A DNA stretch of 64,000 bases from Liolophura sinensis. Lineage: Eukaryota > Mollusca > Polyplacophora > Chitonida > Chitonidae. Below are positions 11,220-22,857 of this stretch, in pieces. The stretch is taken from the NCBI RefSeq assembly GCF_032854445.1, contig NC_088302.1:25941080-26005079 (forward strand), read 5' to 3'. Positions within the stretch are counted from its first letter, which is position 1. Each line of letters begins with the position of its first letter. A program made the translations under genes and the position numbers. The notes under the pieces were generated by a model. The model worked only from the letters and a program-made list of their open reading frames with translations, did no database searches and was not told where the DNA came from.

Positions 11220-12480
11220 CCAAAATTCTTATTGGGTAAATTCTTAAAATGCGGTTTAAATGAGGCTTTTCCGACGTATTTTGTGACGAGAAATCGAATG
11301 GTGCTTTCCGATCAATGCTTTTAGCTGTATGGACGATGAATACATACATGGATGACGACACAATGCCGTGCCCAGCAACGGTTCGCACTTCTTGGAAACC
11401 AGGGAAAGTTATTTCGATTCTTTGCCTTGCTCCGCATCGTTTTGTGCCTAATTTATGTGATTCAGTGTTAAATTATATTGCTTAGAGCCGACCGTATCAA
11501 ATGACTTAAATTCCTCTATACAAGAGCGGCGCGTTTGTATTACATATAAGCAATAGGATTTACTTTCACTAGGATATAACAGAATTGCTTCGTTACTCAA
11601 ATATTCTTGGCCCAAAGGTATAACATGTTCGGTCGGGGCTACCGAACGGCACATTTCTTATAGAAGAATGTTTAAAATAAAAAACAACCAATCGCGTTCT
11701 TTTACAATACATCTAAAGGTAATACACCTGGTTTTAACTTATGTTACTCACTGAAGTCATAGGGCAAACATTCGTGTTAGGTAAAATTCTTTAAATGCGG
11801 TTTGAAAACTATACATCTGAAGCGTATACTTTAACTAGAAATCAAATGGTGCAAAACAATCAATTTGCTAACAAAACGTTTAGCTCTATCGAAGAATAAA
11901 ACTTGGATGACGCCACTATGCCGTACCCGGCAATCGTTCGTACTCCTTGGAAATCAGGGGAACTTTCTTTGAATTTTTCGACACGTGTCGATTCCTTGCT
12001 CATATCCTTATATCTTTTAGAGCTGACGGTAGCCCCGAACATGTCAAATTTTTGAACCAAGTTCATTTGACTGACCCAGCAACGGTGTTATTTCCAAATC
12101 AACGACAAACCCAATGCTTTTGTCTGTATTTACCGCTATACATCACAGCATTTGTATATAGAAAACATAAAGTAGTTGATAGCGTCTGTTGTAAAAATAC
12201 AATTTAACATTGACCAACAAAAGGAAGGTGCCAGACGATGTGGAATAAGGCAAACAATCGGTAGGGGCTGAAAAATAGCAAATTTTTGGTTTGGAAGGAG
12301 TAAGGGCCGTTCCTGGGTACGCCATTGTGACGTCAATCATGCTTTAAACGCCGCTACAGCTAAAAGTGTTGATTTGAGAGCAGTGCGGTTTGTGCCATTC
12401 GATTTCTCGCCACAAATAACGTCGGATAAGTTTCTATCCAACCGCATTTGAACACTTTTACCATGTTTCGAATTTTTACC
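11220..12480. mobile_element. composite element: two direct and one inverted copy
   Basis: A block starting 'aaatgcggttt' and passing through 'gagaaatcgaatggtgc' and 'tttagctgta' occurs at about 11230-11480. It recurs in direct orientation at about 11780-12020 and in reverse complement at about 12295-12480 (cattcgatttctcgccac, aaccgcattt). The outer copies act as imperfect terminal inverted repeats of a 1.2-kb unit. No transposase frame is visible. An internal stretch (12060-12270) recurs at 41.15-41.35 kb, so the family is dispersed. It is probably a non-autonomous foldback-type DNA transposon, but unclassified. Confidence 0.6.
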
Positions 12481-12544
12481 TGATCACTTTGCTGATTGAC
12501 ATCAGTTACAGTGTAATGTGCATCAACGCGACTGAAAACTAGGT

Positions 12545-12950
12545 AGGCTATTGTTCTACCATCATCATTCTACTAACATTCCTGTGAGTCAAACTATCAA
12601 CGTAATTTTGGACTGGGTTACTCCCAATTCAGACTCAGCTTTGCATTCACTCAACAAAAGACAACTGAAAAGAGCCCTACAATTATGTACCAGTAATGTG
12701 ACTTTTAAATTCACTGGTTGTTACTATGAGCAAACTGATGGGGTCGCAATGGGGTCATCTCTTGCCCCTGTTATGGCTGATTTTTTTAATGAACCTTTTC
12801 TGCCTTCAATTTGTGCACAGAACCTTCATTTCGCCCCCTACTGAAACGATATGTTAATGACACTTTCTTGGCTTTCAACAGAAAAGATGATGTCAATAAA
12901 TTATTCGCATACCTTAACTCATGCCACCACTCTGTAGCTTATGTCAATCA
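12545..12950 (+). pseudogene. Penelope-like reverse transcriptase remnant
   Basis: The first frame (12551-12841) carries TNIPVSQTIN, then FKFTGCYYEQTDGVAMGSSL-AP, which is the palm-domain block typical of Penelope-like RTs (YxQxDGVAMGSxLxP). After a frame change near 12830 the next frame gives KRYVNDTFLAF, the counterpart of the catalytic RYVDDTF box, with Asp to Asn at the first Asp. It continues DDVNKLFAYLNSCHHSV. No endonuclease or other domains are present and the element is truncated at both ends. Broken and inactive. Confidence 0.75.
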
Positions 12951-12969
12951 CCAAACTATGTTTCGCCAC

Positions 12970-13815
12970 GACATGGTTGAAATATTGCCAAGGTGGCATT
13001 CAGCTACAATCATTCATTCATTTGTTCATTACAACTATGCAATTGGTTGTTCAAATTTATTCCGGATTAGTACAACTTTTTGAAATTATCATGAGATCAA
13101 GGTTCACAGTTCATCCGATAAACAACTCAAGATATTTAATGGTTATTCAAGTTGCATAAAATTGGCCTATTGGCGCAGTAGTTTCTATTTACCATGATGG
13201 TGTCAGGAAACGACACATCGCGCATAGCGGTTGGCGTCAGGTCATATCTCTTTCCGTGTATCTGTATGTGTCTTTGTAGACAAAACTGTTTGCACAGTGT
13301 AGCAAAGTACAAAAGGTTGTGTGACGTGAGAGTGGTCGTTTCCATGACTGCATGCCCCAGTGAATGTGCAATAGAGTAGGGCTATGAAAACTGTGAATCA
13401 TATAAAGAGATTCTGTCTATTTTAGTAGGCTACATTTAATTCAATGCACTTGTTTCAAGATCGCTGGGTGTCTGTATGTATAACTGTGTGCTAAACACAC
13501 TATCCCTTGAAGCAATGCTTAGGCCAACGGCCGTGCGGTATTTAGTGCACTGCACAGTGTGTTGAGGGACATCAATATACATGTATAAGTACATACGCAA
13601 ATAATCACTGGGCGTCAATTTGTTGAAATGACGCCCAAGCTTTTTTTTTTAAAGTGATAAATGTCATGCACACTGATACATTGAATGTATCACAAAAAAT
13701 TAAGAGCTGTCTAACAATTAATATTTTACCCTTTGTAAACCTGTCACAACTGTTTGCCTAAATGAAAATGAAAAGTAAATCAGACCTCAAATCACGTTCA
13801 CGCTTTTACTCTTTC
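12970..13815. other. no supported feature
   Basis: Short frames only. The stretch before the 13818 acceptor is AT-rich. Confidence 0.35.
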
Positions 13816-13817
13816 AG

Positions 13818-13907
13818 GGGAAGTAACTGGATGGTACACTATGTAAGGGGCGACTACTTTGTCGTTAACCCGGATGTGTGGATTTCAGAGAATACAGAAG
13901 TAGTGAG
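13818..13907 (+). CDS. candidate internal exon, unknown protein
   Basis: Strong acceptor (ttactctttcag), 90 nt open only in the phase-2 frame (GSNWMVHYVRGDYFVVNPD, then VWISENTEVV) and the donor gtgag/gtaatt, also phase 2. It joins in frame to the 10685 exon upstream. Downstream its phase also fits the NAGNAG acceptor at 15351-15356, just before the Ser-rich exon of the nSTAND3-like gene. It has aromatic-rich, folded-domain-like content but no recognised family. Confidence 0.45.
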
Positions 13908-14308
13908 GTAATTATTTGAAAGCTTGACCATATTAACATGTTATTCATTCGTATAACTTTTATTGGTATGACTTACTATGCAAACGTAACCAGTTTTTAA
14001 TACCAATTGTTGAACAGTTTATACGCCTACGTTGTACATGACAACCTTTTCGATCTGTGACGAATTTTGGGGTTCTCATGATGGCTATAGCACTCATTCC
14101 GTCATAAATCGTGAACAATCGTTGTTTTGTTTCCACCTAAGATTTGTGAGCCTACTTGTATATGTAATAAGAGTTGTACGGTACGGTACCGATTTTTCCT
14201 ACTGCTTTCGGTTTAATATGCTGAGCTTTCCTAAGGTTTTGTTACCAGCAGATCATGATTTGAATCACTTCAGTACTGTAAGTGTGGGCCTTAATAAAGA
14301 TTAATGGT

Positions 14309-14440
14309 ACGTGGGAAACTCTGGCAGCAACCTGCGGATGGTCGTGGGTTATCACCGAGCTCTGCCCGGTTTCCTCCCACCATAATGCTGGTCGCTGTCG
14401 TATAAGTGAATGGTGAGTACGGCGTAAAACACCTATTAAG
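14309..14440 (+). mobile_element. tRNA-SINE family 1, 3' body
   Basis: Headless copy with gcaacctgcggatggtcg and gagtacggcgtaaaacac; a few bases are deleted near 14410. Confidence 0.85.
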
Positions 14441-14849
14441 GGAGAAGTGTTGGTATGTAACTTCACGCACATAGTCTAACAATGTTGAAAGCTTATCAGC
14501 TGTTCGTGTGCTCTGTTAAGTATATCTCTCGGCCCATTTGGCCATAAAGGGAGATACTTATGTCTTCGTATTGCTCCTGTGATCAAGGTGTAAAGTGCAT
14601 GCAGGTATACGTTAGTTGATGGATTACTGTAGTAGGCCTACATATAGTGCGTGTTAATAGCTTAAGCTGTCGTTGAATAGGTTATATACCTATAACCATT
14701 GGGTGATCCCAATATTCGTGACGGAAAGTACATAGAACGAGTTGAAGTGTGCGCGCTCAGTGAAGCCTTTACCATCTTAGTGAAGATGTCTGTAAGGTCT
14801 GTGTCACTCATTTTACACTCTTTTGATCTCACATCCTCACATCCTCTAC

Positions 14850-14935
14850 CTTGTGAGCTGCTGCGGTTTCCGTGCTGTAATGCTAACCACCGATGGTTTC
14901 ATGAGATATTTTTGAATACAGCGTTCGACACAAAT
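14850..14935 (+). mobile_element. degenerate SINE family 1 body
   Basis: Faint match to the body (gcggtttccgtgctgtaatg, then gatatttttgaatacagcg). The 129-codon frame running through it is therefore not called. Confidence 0.45.
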
Positions 14936-15356
14936 CTTAACATGTTTTGTTTCTATAACCGGATTTTTACATGTCACCTATGTCACAGTGTTTACTCGCC
15001 TTTTTGGAGGAATATAATACAAATCAAATGTAAACTCTCTGTTTATTTTGACTGTTTTTACGATTTTCAGCTGCTCTGCTTTCATTAGACTTACAAACAG
15101 GTTTTATTCCTAAGCATTTATCATTTTAATCATTCGTGTACGTTAGCCCTCTTCAGAAATCTGTCATTTTCTTACATCTATAATTTATACTAAGGGGGAA
15201 ATAAATGCCACTGCAAGTTTAGGAAATGTTAAATCATACGAACGGTAAATGTCATTGATTATGATGCCAGTTTTAGAAGTTTCTGTGTTAATGTCTTTAC
15301 CTTTTTGTGTGTTACATTGTCACATCCGCTTCTATTTTATGTGGGGTCACCAGCAG

Positions 15357-15736
15357 CTCCACAATGTCGGAGGCATCCTCGTCATCAGTGGAATCTCCAA
15401 AAGGGGAAAGACCACCTTCACAAGGATCTTTACCAATGATAATCCAGCCTTCAGAGCCTGGGACTGGCATAATCGTCGCAAGTACATCTTCGAGCCCAAA
15501 TCAAAGAGCATCTCTCACGCTTGGGGCGTCACCGTCACATGGTCCTTCAGACGTCTCAGGAAGCTATTCGAGAATATCACAAGGCCCAATAATGTTAGAG
15601 GCATTGAACAGCCCACCCGTGGAAGGTCTAGAATCAGACCCCATGACAACGTATGTTCGTAGTATCAGCCATTCATCTAACTTTACAGTGGGCAACATCA
15701 CGCACTGGCATGTGGATCGCCAGTCAAACACCACTG
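15357..15736 (+). CDS. nSTAND3-like gene, Ser/Pro-rich exon
   Basis: Preceded by a tandem NAGNAG acceptor (accagcag), so two alternative starts 3 nt apart are possible. ATG at 15364 gives MSEASSSSVESPKGERP. It ends HWHVDRQSNTT at the donor actg/gtacgt. About 40 of its residues are Ser, Pro or Thr. It may be a first coding exon or follow the exon at 13818. Confidence 0.7.
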
Positions 15737-17237
15737 GTACGTTGATTAGGTTGACTACAAAATTCGACTCTACGGGATATACATGTGAATAGGTTAACTT
15801 TTCACTGAAGACATAGCTTAAAGTGAAAGACAGCACTTTACTAGTGTTTATGTCCACTGAAACACAACCATTCAAAGTATCTGAAACTGACATTAAATAT
15901 TTTGTTTTGATTTTTACAACCCAGTAAAAGTTTAGTGAAATGTCGTCTTGTCACAGCTTCAGCACGTCTCCATTATTGACAACAGCTGACGTCACGTTTA
16001 CTCAAACTCTCAAACATCGAAGGTATTTCCGGTATAATACTCTAAGCACTAGCCTATGCCAGATTAAAGTTGTGGGCTGTGCCGATGAAAGACCAATTAA
16101 TACATAGCTTTTTCGGAAATTGGCTGCACGGCCGGGACTTTTCTGGTTGAGGTCACAGCTTCCGGAGGGATCGTGCTGGTACCGGTAATTCGGACAAATC
16201 AAAGTGTTTGATTGGATCAAATTTTCACGATGGCCGCCTTGATTCACGCCAGCCATTTCTGCAGTATTGTCATTTTGTTCCACATGTAGTTTGGATAAAT
16301 CTCATTAAAATAATAAAGTATGATACTTTTCAGAAAGCTGGACTATCCTGCTTTCGACTGAAATATCTTTAGGCAGGTGCTGTCTTGTCCTTTAAGGTGA
16401 ACATCCTCTGTATTTCTGAAAATTGGAAATGTTATAGTTTTTTGACATGTCTACGATTTATTTGAATGTTCTACAACGCGATACTAACCTTTTAGCGCCA
16501 GACAGTGCTACAGATAAGGAGGTACAGGCGTAAATGCGCTTAAAAAATGGATGATACGCTTCTAAAATGTATTTCAGAACCTTAGCCTTCGATGAAACTC
16601 TAACATTGCAGACATTATCGACGATCCGTCGGGAATTGAAATCAGACATTTGGGAGCGATATTAGGATAATTTTGTGCAGTATAGTAACCACAATACCGT
16701 TTTTTAACCCTTTGCTATATTTTATTCATGCCAAACACTCGAGAATGCCTATATTTACTTGTATAGTCCTAGATAACTGCAAAGGAAAGAATTACCTCTG
16801 TACATGTCGGCTTATGTTCGTGTATATATGTATGCACAGGTATGTCATTTTTCCCATACCCTTCACTCGATCACCCCCACACTTTTCGGGTACACATATT
16901 AATAACTCGGCCTATGTACATGTATATATGAATGCACAGGTATGTCCTTTCTTCTCTTTTGTCTCTTTTGAAGTCAAATTTGTATATACGTTTGTCGAAA
17001 GTAAATCATTTTAAATTAGTATAAGCATAAACTCTTTGCCACATATACATATATGTCTAGATATAAAATCGAATATAAAACAAAATTCCAGCATAAATAA
17101 TGCTAATATGGTGGTGATCGCATTGCCTTCGATGTGCACCATATTTGAGGTTTACATAACCAAAGACTTCTCCTTCGCCTTCCTTATTGTTTTCATTTGT
17201 CACCTGTAAATGGATATTTTTTATGTTTCATCTGTAG
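15737..17237 (+). other. phase-1 intron of the nSTAND3-like gene
   Basis: Starts gtacgttg and ends catctgtag. The ATG at 17210 lies inside this intron, so the open frame that begins there overstates the exon by 28 nt. The intron holds short frames and a repeated 'tgtacatgtatatatgaatg'-like stretch at about 16815 and 16915. I see no element. Confidence 0.7.
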
Positions 17238-19698
17238 GAAAATCAGAAGCCTATGTCAAATATTGCAAGAAGGAAGATGATTTATTTGTGGAAACAAAGG
17301 CCTACTTTGAAGCTAAAGACATGCTAGAAAAGCACAACGTTGTTAACATACTGGGCGGGTCAGGAGAAGGGAAAACCGCTCTACTAAAGCATCTTACGTT
17401 ACATCTTGCTCAACAAGAGTTCACTCCCTTGGAGATTACCAGGCCAGAGGAAATAGAAGAGAACTACACGGAAGATAAACATTTCCTGTTCGTCTGTGAT
17501 GATCCATTTGGTGGCCCTTACTTACAGCAGGACTCTGTGAATAATTGGGTCAGAATTGGGAAGTCTTTGGAGAAATACCTACTCAGTGGACTAGTCAAAA
17601 TCGCATTTGCATCCAGAAAAAATATTTGGGCAGACTGTGATAAATGTTTGAGTGATTTGGAACTTTTCTCTTATAGAGTTGAGCTGGCATCACAGAGGTT
17701 AACGTCTCAGGAAAAACGACAAATGCTCAGGCTTCATTTCGATGAGAAATTTCCGAGCTTGTCTGAAGCTGACATCATCTCTATAACAGAGCTGGAGTCA
17801 CCGATTGCCTTTCCCTATTGCTGTAAACTTGTGAGTAGTTGTGAGTTCAAAGACCTCTCTTTTGACCGACTGCTTGATACCTTCAGGAGGCCATTTGGTC
17901 TTCTTGCAAAAGAGCTGGCTAAAATGTTGGAGAATTCCCCATGGAAATTCTCAGTCCTTGTAGTTATCATGCTGAGTGGGGGGGCCCTTGGCTGTGACCA
18001 GTTTAACGCCAGCGATGCCTCTGCAGTCACGAAAGATATGGTAGACTGTGCGCTTGACTCATGTGGTATCGTTGAAGCAACACGTCCTTTTGGTCAGCTG
18101 AAAAAATGTGCCGAGAGCCTTATCGGACATTCTTAAATCATGGCCAGAATGCAAATGAAGGCGATGTGTACTGCTTCTCCCACGATTCATATTTGAAGCG
18201 GTAGCTATGGAGTACGGTCAGGGGAATATCAGTGCATTCCTGAAGTTTAGCGACGCCGAGTGGGTTGTGTCAGTATGTCGCCCGCAGAACTACGAACGCA
18301 ACTATAACGAAGCTGCCGTTATTGTTCACAAAGGTCAGTACAAGAAACTTGCGGAGAAGTTTTTCCAAACAAGTCTTCAAATGCAGCGCTAAGGTCTCAA
18401 AGGTATTCAGCAGCCCCTGTCTTCAGGACCAGGCTTTTCAACGTGCCTGGATCGAGGTAATTAAAACTTCAGGGAAGCAGAAAGAGTTTATGGAATTAGA
18501 AGACTGGAGAGGGATGTCATTACTGTACTGCGCATCCTCTGTGGGAGCATGGGAAATAGTAAGGTTTCTCATGGCAAACGGAGCCTGCTGCAAATGTGAT
18601 AATCCCTATTATCACCCTGTGGTCGGCGCTTCGCGTGGAGGTCATATTGACGAGTTATCCTTGTTGCTGGACAGCAACACCCCCCGAAAAGTGATCGAAA
18701 TCGCCGTGGATGATGCAGCGTACAATGGCTGCTGGGAAGCCGTGAATCATCTGTTCTCTATGGAAACGGACATCTGTAAAAGCGTGGTGGGAACCGCTCT
18801 TTTCTCCGCCACCATCAAAGGTCACAAACACGTGGTGTCGTTCCTAATGAACCATAGTCCGAGAGATAAAGATGTCGGAAACGCTTTCGTTGAAGCTTGT
18901 AAGAAAGGACATTCTGCGATAATCCAGCACTTTTTCTGTCTTAAAAAGAACGTGTGCTCCGCTAGGACAGATGAGGGATTCATTGGAGCAGCGGGAATGG
19001 GACAGATCCAAGTCCTTAAGTCCCTGTTTAAAAAGGGGATTTCCAAACAGGCTATTGAAAACGCCCTTGTGTCTGCAACAGGATCTCGTCGAGAAAGCGC
19101 CATCAGATTTATCGTAGGCCAGGAATTACCGGAAAACACTGATATCCATCAATCTTTGATAAGGTCTTCTTCTGTTGGTGATATAAGTATTACCAGGTTT
19201 TTGTTGGAATTCAATCCGCCGGATAGTGCATTGGCAAAGAGTTTTATTGAAGCTTGTCAGTTTGACCATATAGGCATTTTACAACTTCTTTATCAGCACA
19301 AACCGGATGTTTGCAAAATGTGTGCTGTTGATGCAATGGAAAACGCTGCGAAAGGAAATGCCATAAAGGTGATGGAGTTTCTCTTGAGCCTGATCCGCCA
19401 AAAGTTGCCATTGAGCGAGCTTTAGTGAGTGCGGCTAGATATGGCAATCCAAAGACGATAAAGTTTCTCTGCTCCGTGTCAGATGAAATCTCTATGACTA
19501 CGTTAGAAGCAGCCTTTCTGGTAGCAGCACGAAAGGGGACAATGTAAGATAGTGAAATATCTGTTTGAACGGGGCGTCGATATAAATGCTGTGGACAAAA
19601 ATGGCAAGAGTGCGCTACAGCTGGCGTCCGAGCATTGGAAGACCAATGTTGTAAATCTGTTACTCGCAAGAGGGGCTAAGCGGACCGATAGTTTCTGA
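17238..19698 (+). pseudogene. nSTAND3-like gene, long exon with frame breaks
   Basis: The frame runs 17238 to about 18120. A second frame then gives NEGDVYCFSHDS to 18188, where one base is missing. The third frame gives FEAVAMEYGQGN to about 18375. The fourth is the longest ankyrin segment (DWRGMSLLYCASSVG), to about 19385. The fifth gives EPDPPKVAIERALVSAARY to 19545, where an extra T makes a stop, and the sixth ends at TGA 19696-19698. About 820 residues are implied. Large intronless exons are usual for this group. Confidence 0.8.
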
Positions 19699-21540
19699 AG
19701 AATTTACTTTTGTCTTATGGTAAAAAATCAACGGTCTAGTCTCAGGATAAGTGTGTGCCATTCCCTTGAATGAGACTTGCACATGTATTGACAATTATTT
19801 GGTATTACACGGTTAATACATATGTGTCTGGTTCACATCTTTTTCCATGCTGTTTTTTTAAAGAGGTGGCCAGATATACACATTTTAAGGTCCGTATTTT
19901 CCCATATATCTTACACTGGGTATCACTGTTGCTGGATTTTTTTTCTGGATTCTAAATCTAAATTTTGTAATTTTTGTCTAAAAAAACTGAAGCTGTGATA
20001 TCCCCACAGTGTGTTTAAATAGCTTTCATGCAATTGTCCACAATAGCTTTACGTGTGTCTAGACGTGTTATATATTCCCACTGGAACCTCAGACAGGCGT
20101 ACATGAGGAAGATTGTACGGCCACACAGAATGTGAAGGGGAGGCAACTCTCTAGCTTACGGGGCTTAAAATGATGCTTCGTATTGTAAGTGTCAAATGAG
20201 AACTTACAATATGGGATTATTAAATGTAACTGATGTCACAATGAACAATACTTTCTTGGTCTAGGATCTCGAAACTGTCTTTTACTGAAGTCAGACTTAT
20301 TTAGTCAGACCAGACCTTGTCTTGTTATTTCTGAACATATACTTGGACTTACATATTTCACACTATGTAGGAAACAAAAATATTCCTACATATGAAAGGC
20401 ATGTTCTTAACCCAATAACCACTTCCTGATCTTACGGCCAGTCCTCGTCTTTTATTAAGTAAATTAAGACGCTTTTCATAAATTGCATGGGGCTAAAACA
20501 TCCAACGCAGAAATGGAAAGAACTCAAATTGTGGATAGTACATTCATCTGTAGTAAAGAATCTGTGTAAAGACCTCCTAGAGCAAAATATTGTAAAGAAA
20601 GCATTGTTCCTTATATTTTGTCTAAAGTCCAAAGACGTGGGATAGATAAGGACCCAAGAACTAAGATTTTGTATGGGTTGCTATAGTCAACTAAGGGACT
20701 GAATACTTTGAATCATGTGCGATGGGCCTTTTAATAGATGGAAGTCTTATTTCTTATATCCCGTACATTCTACACTACAATTAAAACATATGAACCAATA
20801 CATTCTGTTCTATCCTGCAGCAAATGGTTACTCGAAAGTCACACAATATATACATGTGTGATTTGTATGATATTTTTGGAGAAATTTGTACACTCAAAAA
20901 AATAATCTCTCAATTTTAGTGGAGAAGTCCGTTATGATGTTGGAGTTCTCTTATTTATTCATAATAATGTGTTATGTTCAACATAATATTGTGTTAGTCT
21001 AGTACAATCTTTTTTTTTTATTGACGTAACAAAATAAGTGTGCCATATTTAACGGAATAATCTGCTGCAACAAAATAATACATTCTATCATCACCCAGAA
21101 ATCAGATTTTGTTGTAAAATTTAACAGATTTTTAGACCACATTTCTTGTTCACAGTGATCAGTTGGTGTTATAGCCTTAAGTAACAAGGTGTGTGATTTT
21201 AATAGACATTTATAATTTGTGATATTCATGTAATAGTCCTACCTTTTTTTGTTGGTATATGGTTAATCCAGGCGTATTTTTCAACGAAAATGTTAATTAC
21301 TTTTACTTGCTTAAAATTTGTGTGGAATTGCGTTGTCTTACAACAAAAGCCACCATTAATGGTTTATAAGTATGTGATTTCCGTGGAAATGTTTTTGTAA
21401 AATTTTAACAGAGAAGGCGTCCTAAAATTTTGCTCGTTGTTACTTTTTAATTCACACTGAACTTAACAAAATTGTATAAGTGTTTATAAACACGTATACT
21501 TGGCAGATGTCTTATAATAATGGTCTAATAATAATAATAA
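19699..21540. other. intergenic, nothing recognised
   Basis: AT-rich with short frames only. It separates the nSTAND3-like gene from the next SINE cluster and shows no clear polyadenylation signal close to the stop. Confidence 0.4.
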
Positions 21541-21544
21541 TAAT

Positions 21545-21575
21545 AGCACAGAGGAAATCAACGACCATTCGCAAG

Positions 21576-21609
<34 letters not shown>

Positions 21610-21800
21610 GTGTTTAATAATATTTTAGATGTGGAACTAATTCATGTAATTATGCTAGCAACTTGCGGATGGTCGTTGATTTCCTCTGTGCTCTGCTCGA
21701 TTTCCCCCAAACGTAATACTGTCGGTTTAGTCGTATAAGTGAAATATCCTTGAATACGGCGTCATAGTAAAGCTCAAATCAAACAAATGAATAAGCTAAT
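21545..21800 (+). mobile_element. SINE family 1 body with an inverted arm and (TA)n loop
   Basis: The body at 21655-21800 (acttgcggatggtcgttg, gtcgtataagtgaaatatc) is preceded at 21548-21578 by the reverse complement of its own start (agaggaaatcaacgacc, attcgcaagtt). About 80 bp separates the arms, including a (ta)n tract at 21579-21606. The arms match over about 30 bp. Confidence 0.75.
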
Positions 21801-22237
21801 CTTGTCGCTATACTGTAATAATGCCCGATAGACAAATTGCTTCATGAAAGCAGATTATATTATTACATTACACAGCAGAAAATATTCAACATAATTTTCA
21901 ACGTCGACTCTTGTAGTATTTTTTAATAAGAGTCGACATATCTTTGGAACCATGACAGAACTTACGTAGTTGGAGACAAGGACCAGAACCCTAGTCTATT
22001 AAGACATATATTAAACTTGAATTTTGCAGTTACCAGTTGTGAAAAATTAACACGAACTTTAAAAATTAAGATTATGTAAAACAGCATTGTAGATAAAATG
22101 TTGAAATGCGCTTTGTTTTAATTTGTGGTACATTTTGAAGGTGTAAACTGTATTTTTGCCGAAAATACAGAGTATTTTATTAGATCTGTCCTGCATCATA
22201 TGCATTTCCACACACTACAAAGACTAAAGCTCCCTTA

Positions 22238-22341
22238 GGTGGCCTCCGTGGCTCAGTTGGTTAGCGCGCTAGCGCAGCGTAATGACCCAGGAGTCTCTCA
22301 CCAATGCGGTCGATGTGAGTTCAAGTCCAGCTCATGCTGGC
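22238..22341 (+). mobile_element. tRNA-SINE family 1, tRNA head only
   Basis: Complete head (tggctcagttggttagcg, gagttcaagtccagctcat) ending abruptly at 'ctggc', after which the sequence is unrelated. It is a 3'-truncated copy, the reverse of the usual truncation. Confidence 0.88.
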
Positions 22342-22857
22342 GTATAAATCGAAATTTTTATGATGCGGACGCCGTGACATGGTACATGTACGTCTTTAAG
22401 AAATCTGGAATCAGTTGTTCTAAAGTGTATCAGAAGTTAAATTTGTAATTACCTTTAGTCTGGTGTAAAGTCCCATTAGTTTTGTATTAATGTAGTTCTG
22501 GTATTAAGGTTTAAGCCTATCTGATGTTTTACTACACCTCTGAAAAACTGATCCCTGAAATATTATCACGCTACATTATTTTTTTTTTAGATATAAATAA
22601 ATATGCAAAACTTAGTTCAAAGTTCTCCACAGACAGAGGTACCCTAACCACTCCTTGCTCTACACGGGCGAAATCTGATCATTTTATGTTTTTGCTGCCT
22701 ACACACATTGCAATCTGATTACCTAATGATGTCAGGAGAGTACACACGAGTATTCCAGTCTGCAGTTAACTTACTTCTAGACAGCAGTTATACTACAACT
22801 GAAGCACAAATGCCATACATTCCTAGTAGTGCTTAGGTAAAGTCTACAGCCAAGATG

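Larger units (their letters stand above)
15357..19698 (+). pseudogene. nSTAND3-like NTPase with ankyrin repeats, frame-broken
   Basis: Two exons are recognised: 15357-15736 (coding from ATG 15364 if that is the start) and 17238-19698, joined in phase 1 (ACT G/GA AAA). The first part is Ser/Pro-rich and looks disordered. The second starts KSEAYVKYCKKEDD and FVETKAYFEAKDML, followed by a P-loop GGSGEGKT at about 17354-17377 and a Walker B-like FLFVCDD at about 17480-17500, the layout of the nSTAND3 group of STAND NTPases. From about 18500 to 19690 there are ankyrin-like repeats, ending with KNGKSALQLASEH. STAND-ankyrin proteins are intracellular sensors that switch by nucleotide-driven oligomerisation; the ligand is unknown here. 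The reading frame changes near 18120, 18188, 18375, 19385 and 19545, so it is a pseudogene unless these are assembly indels. Flanking sequence continues the homology in every case. Confidence 0.82.

Noticed and set aside
14699-15088. 129-codon + frame
   Set aside because: Runs through a degenerate SINE body and AT-rich sequence; no domain.
17210-17237. ATG at 17210 as the start of the NTPase
   Set aside because: It precedes a good acceptor (catctgtag) and the upstream exon joins in phase 1, so this ATG is intronic.
18822-19139. Minus-strand frames over the ankyrin region
   Set aside because: Shadows of the + strand coding sequence.
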